Origin: Tritrichomonas musculus
Taxonomy: Eukaryota > Parabasalia > Tritrichomonadida > Tritrichomonadidae
Assembly (NCBI GenBank): GCA_039105265.1
Contig: JAPFFF010000007.1
Location: 930,001 to 994,000 of the forward strand
DNA length: 64,000 nucleotides
Direction of reading: 5' to 3'
Shown: piece after piece, positions 9,263-19,270 of the stretch
How the letters are laid out: the number at the start of each line of letters is the position of its first letter
Numbering within the stretch: the stretch's first letter is position 1
Notes under the pieces: generated by a model
Databases searched by the model: none
What the model was told of the DNA's origin: nothing
What the model saw: the letters and a program-made list of their open reading frames with translations, nothing else
Program-made: the position numbers and the translations under genes

Positions 9263-12200
9263 TTATTCGGGTATACTAACCAATTCGTCTAAATTAAGTT
9301 CTGGTTCATCTTTTGTTAGAAATTCAGCTGCTTTTGTCCACTTATCTAAAACAGAAGAGTATTTGCCAGAAATCGCATTAATTTGTTTCTCTTTAACTGA
9401 ATTGTCATTCTTTAATTGCTCAATCTCTTGGTCTTTCTTCTTCCCTTCTTCTTGTGATTGAGATAATGATTGATTCAATTGATCAATTGAAGATGCCTTT
9501 TCATTAATTTGACCATCTTTTTCGTTTATTTGATTTTGTAATGATTGAACTTGATTTTCATATTCTGTGATTTTTGAAGATTTTTCATTTGATTCCTTTT
9601 CTTTGGATTCAATTTGTTCTTTCAAACTTTGAATTTCTGTATCTTTAGCTGATGTGAGTTCTGCAATTTGTTGTTCGGAAGTTATCTTGTTTTCTTCTGA
9701 TGCTTTCTTTAATGATTCGATTTCTGTATCTTTAGTGCTAATTTGACCATCTTTTTCGTTTATTTGATTTTGTAATGATTGAACTTGATTTTCATATTCT
9801 GTAATTTTCGTTGATTTTTCGTTTGATTCTTTTTCTCTTTCATCAACGAGTTGTTTCAGATTTTGAATTTCTGTATCTTTGGCTGCAGTTAATTCTGATA
9901 TTTGTTGGGCAGCATTATTTCCGCTATCTTCAGCTGATTTCTTTAATGCTTCAATTTCAGAGTTTTTACTATTGATTTGCCCGTCTTTCTCGTTTATTTG
10001 ATCTTGTAATGTTTGAACTTGCGTTTCTAAATCTGTAATTTTTGTTGATTTTTCGTTTGATTCATTTTGCTTTTCATCGATTTGTTGCTTCAAAGACTGA
10101 ATTTCTGTATCTTTAGCTTGTGTGAGTTCGGTAATTTGCTGTGCTGCTTGATTTTTACTTTCTTCGGCAGATTTCTTTAACGATTCAATTTCATTATCTT
10201 TAGCTGATGTGAGTTCTGCAATTTGTTGTTCAGAACCTGTTTTACTCTCTTCTGATGCTTTCTTTAATGATTCGATTTCTGTATCTTTCGCGTTAATTTG
10301 ACCATCTTTTTCGTTTATTTGATTTTGTAATGATTGAACTTGATTTTCATATTCTGTGATTTTTGAAGATTTTTCATTTGATTCCTTTTCTTTGGATTCA
10401 ATTTGTTCTTTCAAACTTTGAATTTCTGTATCTTTAGCTGATGTGAGTTCTGCAATTTGTTGTTCAGAACCTGTTTTACTCTCTTCTGATGCTTTCTTTA
10501 ATGATTCAATTTCAACATTTTGCGTGCTTATTTGACCATCTTTTTCGTTTATTTGATTTTGTAATGATTGAATTTGATTTTCATATTCTGTGATTTTTTG
10601 GGATTTTTCATTGGATTCTTTCTCACGGTCACCAATTAATTGCTTTAATGACTCAATTTCTTTATCTTTTGCAGATGCTAGATCAACTATTTGTTGTGCA
10701 GCAACAGCTTTATCATTTTCAATGGTTTTCTTTAATGATTCTATTTCAGTTTCTTTTGTGTTGATTAAGCCATCTTTTTCGTTTATCTGATTTTGTAATG
10801 ATTGAACTTGCGTTTCAAATTCTGTGATTTTTTGTGATTTTTCGTTTGTTTCTTTTTGTCTTTCTTCAACAATTGTTTTTAATGATTGAATTTCGGTATC
10901 TTTGGCTGCTGTTATTTCTGAAATTTGTTGTGCTGCACTATTTCCACTGTCAGCAGCTGATTGCTTTAATACTTCAATTTCAGTATTTTTACTATTAATT
11001 TGGCCATCTTTTTCACTTATTTGATTCTGTAATACCTGGACTTGGCTTTCAATTTCGGTAATTTTTTGTGATTTATCATTAGATTCTTTTTGCTTTTCTT
11101 CAATTTGTTGCTTTAATGATTTTATTTCATCATCTTTAGCTGTTGTAAGTTCTGTAAGCTTTTGCGTAGCAATGTTGCTATTTTCTTCAGCTGATTTCTT
11201 TAGAGTATCTATTTCAAAATCTTTGCTGCTAATTTGTCCATCTTTTTCATTGATTTTGTCTTGTAAAGATTGAATTTGTGATTCAAATTCGACGATTTTT
11301 GAAGATTTTTCATTTGATTCTTTTTGACGCTCTTCAACTTGATTTTTAAGTGACTGTATTTCTAAATCTTTGGCTGCAGTAATGTTGGCAATTTGTTGCG
11401 CAGCATTGCTTCCATTATCTTCAGCTGTCTTCTGAAGATTGATGATAAAAACTTCTTTCTCATTGATTTTAGTATCTTTTTCATTCAATTGGCTTTGCAG
11501 TGATTGAACTTTTGTCTCAATATCATTTATTTGATTTGATTTTGAATTCAATTCATTATCTTTTAATTCTATTTGTTGCTTTAAAGATTGAATTTCAGAG
11601 TCCTTAGCAGCCGTAATTGCAGCAAGTTGTTGTGCAGCACTGTTTCCGCTATCTTCTGAATGCTTCTTTAATGTTTCGATGAGCAAATCTTTATCTTTAA
11701 TTTGGGTTTCTCTTTCAGTAACTTGATTTTGTAATGTTTGAACTTTCCATTGTAAATCATTGATTTGTGTTGTTTTTTCGTTTGATTCTTTATTTCTTTG
11801 GTCAATTTCTTCTTTCAATTTTTGGATTTCTGTTTCTTTTGCAGAATTAATATCTGAGAGCTGTTTATCTAAACTGTTTTGATTTTCTTCGACTTTTTTC
11901 CTTAAATCTTGTATCGTCGATTCTTTCTCTGTAACTTGATTTTCTAATGTTTGAACTTTTGATTCAATTGTAAGAATTTGGCCTGATTTTGAATTTGATT
12001 GGCTTTCAACCTCTTCGATTTGCTGTCGTAATTTTTGGATTTCTGAATCTTTTTGGGCTGAAATTTGTGCGATTTGCTGAGAAGCAGAATTACCTCCTTC
12101 TTCAGCAGATTTCTTTAACGTTTGGATTAAGTTTTCTTTATCATTAATTTGATCTTGTAAATTTTTCATCTTGACTTCGAGATCGGAAATCATTGATGAC

Positions 12201-14728
12201 TTTTGGTTTGACTCTTTCACATGCTGAGCAATTTGGCTCTGCAATGCTTGAATTGAAGCGTTTGCAGTAGTATTAAATGAAAGTTGCTTTTGGTTTTCTT
12301 TAGCTTTTGAATCAACTTGTTGATTTAATTCCTGGATTTTGTTGTTAAGAAGATTAATTTCTCCTTCCTTTTCTATTATGATGATTTGCTTCTCTTTAAC
12401 TTCATTTGAAACAACTTGAAGTTGTGAGTTAAGCTGATCAATTTTTGTTTGAAATTGAGCGCGATCTTGCTCAATTGCTGTTTGATTCACTTGTTGTTGA
12501 CTGTTCAAAAGTGCATTCTTCTCGACAATTTGCTTCTCTTTTTCTTCTAGGATGGCTCGAATTCGAATGATTTCTTTATCACGAGCATCGAGTTCTTTTT
12601 CTTTTTGAGAAATCGTCTGATTGGCATCTGTCAATGATTTTTGAAGATTTTCCTGGAATGAAGCTTTTTCTTCTTCTTTTTTCGCTACAATATCTGCGAG
12701 TTCTTTAATATGTTTGTCTTTCTCTTCAATTGATTTGTTTTTTTCTTCAAGAATTCTTTTGCTAGCTTCAATTTCAGCGTCTTTTGCTGATATTATAACA
12801 TTGGTTTGACTGGAAGACATAGAAGATCCTCGTTCAACATCATTTTTTTGTGAGCTTATTTGATTAATTGTGTCGTCTTTTGCTTTTACGATTGCTGCTA
12901 AACTTACGATTTCGTTTGTTTTGGATTGAAGTTCTGATCGTAATTGATTAATCGTCATTTCATACTGCTTGACCTTGTTTCCATCTTGTTGAAATCTACT
13001 ATTAGCAATTTTTTTTATATTTTCTGTTTGAGCACGGAGTTGGTAGATGATTTTGTCTTGTTCTGATATTTTCTGTAAAGCCTGCTGAAGTTCTTGTCTG
13101 ATTTTTACGTTTTCTTTTTCTCTCTCTTGGATTTGTAAAATTTGTTCTTGGGTAAGTTGCTCCATTTGTCTTTTCTTATTACTTAAAAAGTCAATTTCAT
13201 TTGATTGCTGAACTTCGAGAGCAGTTCTTCTTTCTTCTTTCATTTGTCGCAATTTTTCTTGGAATTGAGGATTCATTAATAACATTCTGCAATCTTGTTG
13301 TTCCATGATATCATCAGCAAGTTGGATTGCAATAGTTTGTATTGTGCATAAATATGAATATCGATTGAAACCTGGCCTTTTTTCTGTAACATCGAAAATA
13401 AAGTTAGAAAGATCAGCAAAATATTTTTGAACGAGCTGGTCGCGATTTGATGATTTTTCACAATATAACCAAACGTTTTTGAGCATACGTGATAAGTATA
13501 CAGCAATCCTTCCTTCCTGCCTCTTTAATTCCAAATTTCTTGGACAAAGACGAATTGCTGTGTCGACAATTGGCTTCATTGGAACAAATTTTGTAAGTTC
13601 AATAAGACCTGTGTCACTTTCAGAAATCTTGAGAAGTATGAGTGATGCAAAATATTGAGATGCTATTGATGAATTAGAAGATTTTTTCTCAAAAAGTTTT
13701 AATGAGCTTTTGACAAGTAAAGGCAAATTTGGTATAGAAAAAACGCATTTTGCAGATGATGATGAGATAACAGTATCTTCATAAAGTGATGGGCATGCAA
13801 ACATAGATGTAAGAGCAGCTGTGATAAAAGCAACAGCTTCTTTACAGCCAGATTCTATTAACTTCATACTAGCATCCTGATCAGGAGATAATTTATGTTT
13901 GTTTGAAAGAACAAGTATCATACGAGCTGTTGCAGATGAAATTTCAGGATTTTTCGGATTCAAATAAAATCTATAAAAATCAAATTCTGGTTTTAATGAG
14001 CCAATACAAATGCTATTATAAAGCGATATATCGCACATTAAATTGATCACAATTGATAATATGTTTCCTTTGTTAGATTGAAGATTGTAGGCTTCCCAAA
14101 ATTTGAAGAGATCTTTTTGAAGAATAGATGTTATTTTCTGATCTTTTATATAAAATATCCTTTTTTTATATAGAGATAAAATGGCACGTTCAGTAATAGC
14201 TTTTTCATCATTCTGAAGTAAATTTATCAATAATAAAATTGCTGTCTGTTGCGGATTATAATTCTGATTACTTTCCTTATGAAATTTGTTATAATAATCT
14301 TGAAGCGATTTTAAATTAGTAAAATCTTTTGGTTGAGTTTGAATAGCAATGCAGCATAAACAGATTTCGTTATTATCGATTTTTCTTATACAATCTGAGC
14401 AGCATTGGAGCTTGCAACTGTTGCATACTTTTGCGCCATGGAAAACTCCGAATCCTTTATGGCATAAAAAACAAGTTTTTTGTGATGAGTATTGTATTTG
14501 TGGATTCGTATCGTTATAATTCTTGCTTGAAACTTGTTCGAATGTCTCATAAACATGAAAGAAGTTACTGTCAAAGTTGTCTTGTTGATTCATTACTGTC
14601 TTCCTCTTTAAAGCAATTGAATCATTATTTGGTCTATTTAATCGATGAACTTTCAAATATTTCTTAAATTTCTTCAAATAAAAAGACAATATTGAGTACA
14701 TTTTCAAAAATACAAATCTTTTGACCAT
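9263..14728 (-). CDS. Giant protein: FYVE-like zinc finger, helical repeats, long repeated coiled coil
   Basis: The frame is 1821 residues. A cysteine-rich finger (about residues 85-130) has CFLC, CNSC, CSDC and CLCC pairs. The spacing resembles FYVE and FYVE-related fingers, but the RHHCR phosphoinositide-binding signature is absent. Residues about 150-480 are helical and look ARM/HEAT-like. From about 490 to 1790 the protein is one long coiled coil. Its middle is a tandem array with a unit of about 78 residues, centred on NEKDGQI, AKDTEIQSLK, KESNEKS and VQSLQNQI. The plan resembles tethering or golgin-type proteins, so a role in membrane traffic or as a scaffold is an inference. The ATG at 14728 gives the longest frame. 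The first 45 residues are Lys/Phe-rich and look like translated leader, so the ATG at 14593 (MNQQDNF, 1776 residues) may be the true start. Confidence 0.88.
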   Translation of the reverse strand: MVKRFVFLKMYSILSFYLKKFKKYLKVHRLNRPNNDSIALKRKTVMNQQDNFDSNFFHVYETFEQVSSKNYNDTNPQIQYSSQKTCFLCHKGFGVFHGAKVCNSCKLQCCSDCIRKIDNNEICLCCIAIQTQPKDFTNLKSLQDYYNKFHKESNQNYNPQQTAILLLINLLQNDEKAITERAILSLYKKRIFYIKDQKITSILQKDLFKFWEAYNLQSNKGNILSIVINLMCDISLYNSICIGSLKPEFDFYRFYLNPKNPEISSATARMILVLSNKHKLSPDQDASMKLIESGCKEAVAFITAALTSMFACPSLYEDTVISSSSAKCVFSIPNLPLLVKSSLKLFEKKSSNSSIASQYFASLILLKISESDTGLIELTKFVPMKPIVDTAIRLCPRNLELKRQEGRIAVYLSRMLKNVWLYCEKSSNRDQLVQKYFADLSNFIFDVTEKRPGFNRYSYLCTIQTIAIQLADDIMEQQDCRMLLMNPQFQEKLRQMKEERRTALEVQQSNEIDFLSNKKRQMEQLTQEQILQIQEREKENVKIRQELQQALQKISEQDKIIYQLRAQTENIKKIANSRFQQDGNKVKQYEMTINQLRSELQSKTNEIVSLAAIVKAKDDTINQISSQKNDVERGSSMSSSQTNVIISAKDAEIEASKRILEEKNKSIEEKDKHIKELADIVAKKEEEKASFQENLQKSLTDANQTISQKEKELDARDKEIIRIRAILEEKEKQIVEKNALLNSQQQVNQTAIEQDRAQFQTKIDQLNSQLQVVSNEVKEKQIIIIEKEGEINLLNNKIQELNQQVDSKAKENQKQLSFNTTANASIQALQSQIAQHVKESNQKSSMISDLEVKMKNLQDQINDKENLIQTLKKSAEEGGNSASQQIAQISAQKDSEIQKLRQQIEEVESQSNSKSGQILTIESKVQTLENQVTEKESTIQDLRKKVEENQNSLDKQLSDINSAKETEIQKLKEEIDQRNKESNEKTTQINDLQWKVQTLQNQVTERETQIKDKDLLIETLKKHSEDSGNSAAQQLAAITAAKDSEIQSLKQQIELKDNELNSKSNQINDIETKVQSLQSQLNEKDTKINEKEVFIINLQKTAEDNGSNAAQQIANITAAKDLEIQSLKNQVEERQKESNEKSSKIVEFESQIQSLQDKINEKDGQISSKDFEIDTLKKSAEENSNIATQKLTELTTAKDDEIKSLKQQIEEKQKESNDKSQKITEIESQVQVLQNQISEKDGQINSKNTEIEVLKQSAADSGNSAAQQISEITAAKDTEIQSLKTIVEERQKETNEKSQKITEFETQVQSLQNQINEKDGLINTKETEIESLKKTIENDKAVAAQQIVDLASAKDKEIESLKQLIGDREKESNEKSQKITEYENQIQSLQNQINEKDGQISTQNVEIESLKKASEESKTGSEQQIAELTSAKDTEIQSLKEQIESKEKESNEKSSKITEYENQVQSLQNQINEKDGQINAKDTEIESLKKASEESKTGSEQQIAELTSAKDNEIESLKKSAEESKNQAAQQITELTQAKDTEIQSLKQQIDEKQNESNEKSTKITDLETQVQTLQDQINEKDGQINSKNSEIEALKKSAEDSGNNAAQQISELTAAKDTEIQNLKQLVDEREKESNEKSTKITEYENQVQSLQNQINEKDGQISTKDTEIESLKKASEENKITSEQQIAELTSAKDTEIQSLKEQIESKEKESNEKSSKITEYENQVQSLQNQINEKDGQINEKASSIDQLNQSLSQSQEEGKKKDQEIEQLKNDNSVKEKQINAISGKYSSVLDKWTKAAEFLTKDEPELNLDELVSIPE
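9470..11450 (-). repeat. Coding tandem repeat, about 234-bp unit
   Basis: This array inside the coiled-coil gene encodes the 78-residue unit. Copies of the phrase for NEKDGQINEK or similar lie near 9516, 9748, 9985, 10299, 10537 and 10770, mostly 232-238 bases apart, with one step of about 314 that holds an extra half unit. The blocks near 9510-9680 and 10296-10470 are virtually identical, which indicates recent duplication or conversion. Copies toward 11450 are more diverged. Confidence 0.85.
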
Positions 14729-15430
14729 CCATGTTCAAACAATTGATTTTCCATAAAAGGAAGCTATAATAGTAAATGGGATAAAAAATTAAAATACGTC
14801 TTTATAAAATATTTTTTAAACGAGTATATTTTAAAACTTTTTTGGCAATAAATGTTATGAACTTTTTGAGAAAGTGTGATTAATATGCTCTCAAAATAAA
14901 ATATTGAAAATTCACCTAATATCTTTTTTGATGATTGTTTGTAAAATTTTTCCAGCCTAAAAATTATAATACGTACAGCTCGAAATTATGTTTATACCCA
15001 TAATTTCGGGCTACCAATAAGCAGAAAATAATTCTTTCTATTTCTGATAGTTTTAAACGATTAGAAGTATTTAAATTTTTACCTTCAACTATTATTTAGT
15101 GGTTTATGAAGTTGTAATCGAGCTTTTAGAGTTGCAGTTGAAAGTTCGCTCATTCTGTCATTTTGAATAAATCGTTGAATTGATAATAATTCTTCAACTA
15201 TTGATTCAGAATTATACGCGCAAGAAAAGCAAAGAGATGATTCTGAGAATTTTGCCCATTTTTCTTTGTAACAAATAGCCTTTTTCAAAAAAACTTATGG
15301 TAATTCAATTGAATGTTTCAGTAAGTCTAAAGGCAGAGGATCCGCGAATAAATATTCATTAAATATTAGCTCAATAAATTGTATTTCAATGTTTAAAATA
15401 GATCTTATATGTATACATATATTTGTTGAT
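14729..15430. other. Intergenic DNA, no firm gene
   Basis: Upstream of the coiled-coil gene. A 67-codon minus-strand frame (15085-15288) has an ordinary amino-acid mix (IVEELLSIQRFIQNDRM) and could be a gene fragment, but nothing identifies it. An AACTTTTTGA motif lies near 14860. Confidence 0.5.
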
Positions 15431-15439
15431 TGAGATATT

Positions 15440-16440
15440 TGAATTCTTCAATCATTGTTTGTGGAAGAATCAGGTTTTGATACTTCAAAAAATCTTCTTG
15501 AATTTGCTCTTCTTGATATTAATGATCGCTATTTTGCTGTTCTTCATGAAGATAATGTCATTGGTCTCTCACAAGATAGTAATGAATTAGAATCGTTATA
15601 CCAATGACACTATCTCTCACAAAACCATGCCCGAGCATCTTTGATGAAAGAACTAAATCGGAGAACGGCAATATTCCTTTATTTGCTGAAGAGTTTCGAA
15701 ATATAGGAAAGTTGTTGTTGAAAAGAATGAAAAAGCAAGATAATGTCTTTGGTATAACGGTTCTAATTTATGTATATTTTTTTTGTTATTCGGCTCCTCC
15801 TGCACTCAATATTGAAGATGATGCGATTACTATTTCATCTGAATTATGCCTTAATTTTAATCTTATAAGTGCATCAACAATAGATACTATTTCTCGCCAG
15901 TTTTGGTCATCAAACCTGATATACAATTTTCATAAAATACATTATAAAATACACCTAGAATTTTGTATGCAAATACTATATCTTTATCAAACAATAAACA
16001 ATCTAGATCTTCTGATTTTAGATGAAACAAGTTTTGAAGGATTAAATGGTGTAGAGAAAACTTTTGACATAAGTGTTTTATTTAAAATAACAGCTTCAGG
16101 AAAAACTCAACCATGTGCTCCAATTACATGAAGAACAGAAAACCCAGATTGATGCTTTTGTCCTTATTATATCAAAATGAAGGCCTATTCTACATCTAAA
16201 GGATTCATGACCAAATGATTTCATATAATGAACCCTTATTGAAAATGCGGTAAAAATTCGTACTGAAATTGGGAATGTTATATTATATGATTGTTTAAAA
16301 AATCATATATCCGAGATATTATTTATATGAATTTGCAGAAAAAAATATAAAAATCGTTTGGATTCTTCCTCATTCATCTTGTTCAACCTATGTATCAAGG
16401 TTTTTATTGCTCTATGAAATCAAGATATTTAACTTTTTCA
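15440..16440 (+). pseudogene. Decayed pogo/Tigger-like DDE transposase (Tc1/mariner superfamily)
   Basis: Pieces of a DDE_1-type transposase can be read in order on the plus strand. DLLILDETSF, with the first Asp at 16021, is followed by ISVLFKITASGKTQP, as in pogo-type catalytic cores. About 89 codons later comes LLYD/NHIS around the second Asp (16289), and then KIVWILPHSSC, the usual stretch before the third acidic residue, which is no longer recognisable. The pieces sit in different frames with stops between them, so the gene is dead. An open stretch at 15604-16131 covers the first catalytic Asp and the sequence before it. The frame at 15460-15600 (ESGFDTSKNLLEFALLD) may be part of its N-terminal region. 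No terminal repeats could be assigned. This is a plain DNA transposon; the family call rests on motif order, not on a database search. Confidence 0.65.
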
Positions 16441-16908
16441 AATTAGCATTGTAAACTACATAAAAATATATATAAACTTTATTTTAAATTGAAAGGTTTA
16501 TTAATAAACTTCAGGAGACAAATCTGGTAAGTTTAAACTTTTCCGAATGTGAATCCTCCATTCAGGAACAACATTTAATTCCATGATGGAGCAGCATAGT
16601 CTGGCAAATGTTTTTTTTTTTTTTTTCTCAGAGCAATCTCTTTATTTAAAAAATGAGATTTAAATGAATTATAACATTCATTAAGTTGAGATGAAAATGG
16701 AGGCACACATTTAATCAATATAAAGGAAGTTTTTTTTTTTAAAAAAAAATGCTTTCAAGTCTTTGATATCCTGATCACTTTTTGAGAATTCCCAAAGAAA
16801 ATTTGATTTTTTGTGTTTTCTGCAGTGAGTATGATTTCTTTTGTAATGCTCAGATGTATTTATTCTTTGAGGTAGTAGTAAACTTATCAAAAAGTTTAAA
16901 AAGTTGAA

Positions 16909-17206
16909 TAAATAGTAGTATATAGGAGTCGGTTTCCACGGGGGCTGTCTCCCCCAGCGTCAACGCGAACTCCTAACAAAGATAAAAAAAAAAAAAAAAA
17001 AAAAAAATGTTCTTTCTTTTTTTATCTTTAATAATTCCTCGGTGCCGTTTCATAGATGGTGGTCTTGAGGTGGTACCTAAGATGTTTCATAGATGGTGGG
17101 CAGTTGTGAGAACCATTTTTTATTTTTTATTTTCTTTGTTAGGAGTTCGGGTTGACGCTGGGGGAGACAGCCCCCGCGGAAACCGACTCCTATATACTAC
17201 TTAAAT
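16909..17206. mobile_element. 288-bp MITE with near-perfect GC-rich terminal inverted repeats
   Basis: The element spans 16914-17201 and is flanked by the 5-bp duplication TAAAT (16909-16913 and 17202-17206). The arms of about 68 bases start AGTAGTATATAGGAGTCGG and differ at only two positions before reaching A/T-rich interior, so insertion is probably recent. Each arm contains GGGGGCTGTCTCCCCC, which can fold on itself. The interior has a poly-A run and a 15-base direct repeat (TTTCATAGATGGTGG at about 17048 and 17087), and no transposase. A short open frame (17007-17204) runs through it without meaning. It sits inside the decayed transposase on the minus strand, so it arrived after that gene. 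Confidence 0.9.
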
Positions 17207-17494
17207 GTGTAAACATTTCATCTTGATTTCCATATTATGTTTCAATTTCTTTTTAATGCGTAGCCAAACATTATACAGAAAAATTGCAATCGATAAATTC
17301 TGAGATATTCCATTTTTTTTTTTATTATAACTTGTAACTGAACTATATCTATCATGGGAATAACCTACAATCCTTAAATCATTATTTAATCTTTTAGAAA
17401 TTCTTGCTACAGCCTCTGTTTTCATCCCTGGTGGACTTCTTTTGTAATCTGTGGGATGATTCTTTGTTGTTAATCTTAAAATTTCGAAATCAAC

Positions 17495-17518
17495 GTTTTT
17501 TTTTTTTTTTTTTTTTTT
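17495..17518. repeat. Poly-T tract (24 T)
   Basis: An uninterrupted T run within the minus-strand transposase relic reads as a poly-lysine run there. It is probably a slippage expansion after the gene died. Confidence 0.8.
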
Positions 17519-17705
17519 CATTTTTGGTCTTAAATAACAACTATGCAGCACATTCCGTGACGTTTATGATCCCACAAACCGTCCATTGATACAATAGTAT
17601 TCAGTTTCATTGATAAATATTCATTTATATACATCCTCTCTTGATAATGTAACAATTTCGTCAATTACTCTGTCAATAAGACATGTCCATATAAGAAAGG
17701 CTATG

Positions 17706-17830
17706 TTCAATTAAACTGGTACACAATTTTTAAACTTTTCAATTTTGAGAACACTATTTAAAATTCAAAAGAAATTTCAATGATATAAACATTTTGAAAA
17801 GTTCAAAATTTGCGTACCAGTTTAATTGAA
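17706..17830. mobile_element. Small inverted-repeat element, about 125 bp
   Basis: The left arm TTCAATTAAACTGGTAC, continuing to AAACTTTTCAA, pairs with the complement at the right end (TTGAAAAGTT through GTACCAGTTTAATTGAA). Arms are about 35 bases with a few differences. There is no coding capacity, and no clear target-site duplication could be fixed, though ATG flanks both sides within a base. Confidence 0.65.
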
Positions 17831-19270
17831 AATGCAAAATGCAAAGCATTTATTTGAGTTCGTGAATAATTTGAATTAGGCAAACTAACATAATAGCATT
17901 TCCGCTAAGAAGAATTCTTCGATAAAGCTATTAAATAGAGATAATTCATAAGAAACTGAATAAATATGATAATAAACGGTTTCTATTCAAACCAAAACTG
18001 CGAAAATAGAGAGCTTGAATGGCTTACAATAACGAGTCCTGTATTCAATTTTTTGAATGCTCATTTGATAGGGCTCCTTATAAAACGAATTCAATTTTGA
18101 ATAATGAAAAAAAAAAAAAAAAAAATAGAGGGTTCAACCACCGAAAAATGTCAGATAAATAATATTTTAATTTTTTTTAAAAATAAATGGATAGTTTTGT
18201 TCTTCATTTCATAAGCTTTGAATTGAAATATTTTATTTTGGAATTCATCTGCATTCTCAAATGGCAGACACATTTAATTTGAAGATAAAAATTTGACCTT
18301 TTTTAATCGTCAAAAGTTAAAATCTTCATTTGATTGGATATTTTGGGAAAAATAATTCGTAGAACATGAAAATATATCATGTACAATGTATTAAGGTAAT
18401 AAAAAAGACAATAGACCAGATATTAGAATAACAGTTAAAGTCGCATTTTTTTTCGCATAACATATCATGATAACTTTCTTTGTCCGCAATTTATGATTGA
18501 ATTGATGAAATTAAATAAAAACAATTTTTAAAAAATAAGGTTATATTAATCTTTATTTTTTAATATATGGATTAAAATAAAACACATTATTTATTAAAAT
18601 ATTTATATAGTTTTCATATGATATGTCATGATAACTACATTCGTCCGCCATTTATGAATGTACAGTTGAAATCAGATAAAAATATTTTTTATAAAATGTA
18701 TTTTTATTACACTTTAAATCCCCATATTTATTTAAAGCCAAACTCAAATTTTTCCTCTCTCTTTAAAATTGGACTTTTTTTTGGCAATTGAACCTCCTAA
18801 AAACATTAATTTTTACTTAGAAATTTGAAATAATAACCAAAATCAATATTAATTTTGTTAATATTAAATTATATAAAAATATAATTATATAAAATATTTC
18901 CTTTTTATTTATTTATTAAAGTGATAATTGTGTTTGGGAAAAATCAAAAATTGAGGGAAATTCAGAAGTGGACTTCAATTTTTCACCCTTAACTTAACGT
19001 ATAGAAAAATAATGAATTACGATAAGTAAAGGGGGAAGTCCTGAAACCGTTTTCAGATCTTTCTTGATATTTTTAGTAATTACCTAAAGAAGTATTAAAA
19101 TTCTCATTAAATAAACTTATGAGAATAATATAAGAAAAAAACTTTGTTTTCATTAAATTATATTCGAATTTTTTGGAGATTTATATTTAAAACTATAATC
19201 ATTTTAAGGAATAATCCATTAAAAATTTGGTGCAATAGCATATTTAATAATACAAAAAACAAGATAATTA
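17831..19270. other. AT-rich intergenic DNA, no gene seen
   Basis: Downstream of the phosphatase gene. A duplicated phrase is present: ATATCATGATAACT near 18463 and ATATGTCATGATAACTAC near 18620, each followed by a Tnn-GTCCGC-ATTTATGA stretch, about 160 bases apart, so an old tandem duplication is likely. No gene or RNA was recognised. Confidence 0.55.

Larger units (their letters stand above)
16500..17620 (-). pseudogene. Second decayed DDE transposase, split by a MITE
   Basis: On the minus strand, reading from 17620 downward, are SMDGLWDHKRHGMC (first Asp at 17581-17583), then VDFEILRLTTKNH, SPPGMKTEAVARISKRL, LRIVGYSHDRYSSV (second Asp about 77 codons on) and YNVWLRIKKKLK. This order is typical of a transposase catalytic core, in which a later VWH-like segment follows the second Asp. 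The frame is interrupted at 17201 by the right end of the MITE at 16914-17201. Beyond its left end the same strand continues with QRINTSEHYKRNHTHCRKH and, after more decay, FARLCCSIMELN and WRIHIRKSLNLPDLSPEVY. Several stops and frame changes are visible. It is a different family from the pogo-like relic next door. The superfamily is not settled. Confidence 0.6.

Noticed and set aside
9470-11450. Regular spaced repeats as a CRISPR array
   Set aside because: The repeats are long, in frame and code for coiled coil; there are no unique spacers.
15085-15288. 67-codon minus-strand frame near the transposon relics
   Set aside because: It has plausible residue content but no recognisable family, no promoter cue and an uncertain start, so it was mentioned only in the intergenic entry.
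17007-17204. 65-codon frame inside the MITE
   Set aside because: It runs through the terminal repeat and poly-A interior of a non-coding element.
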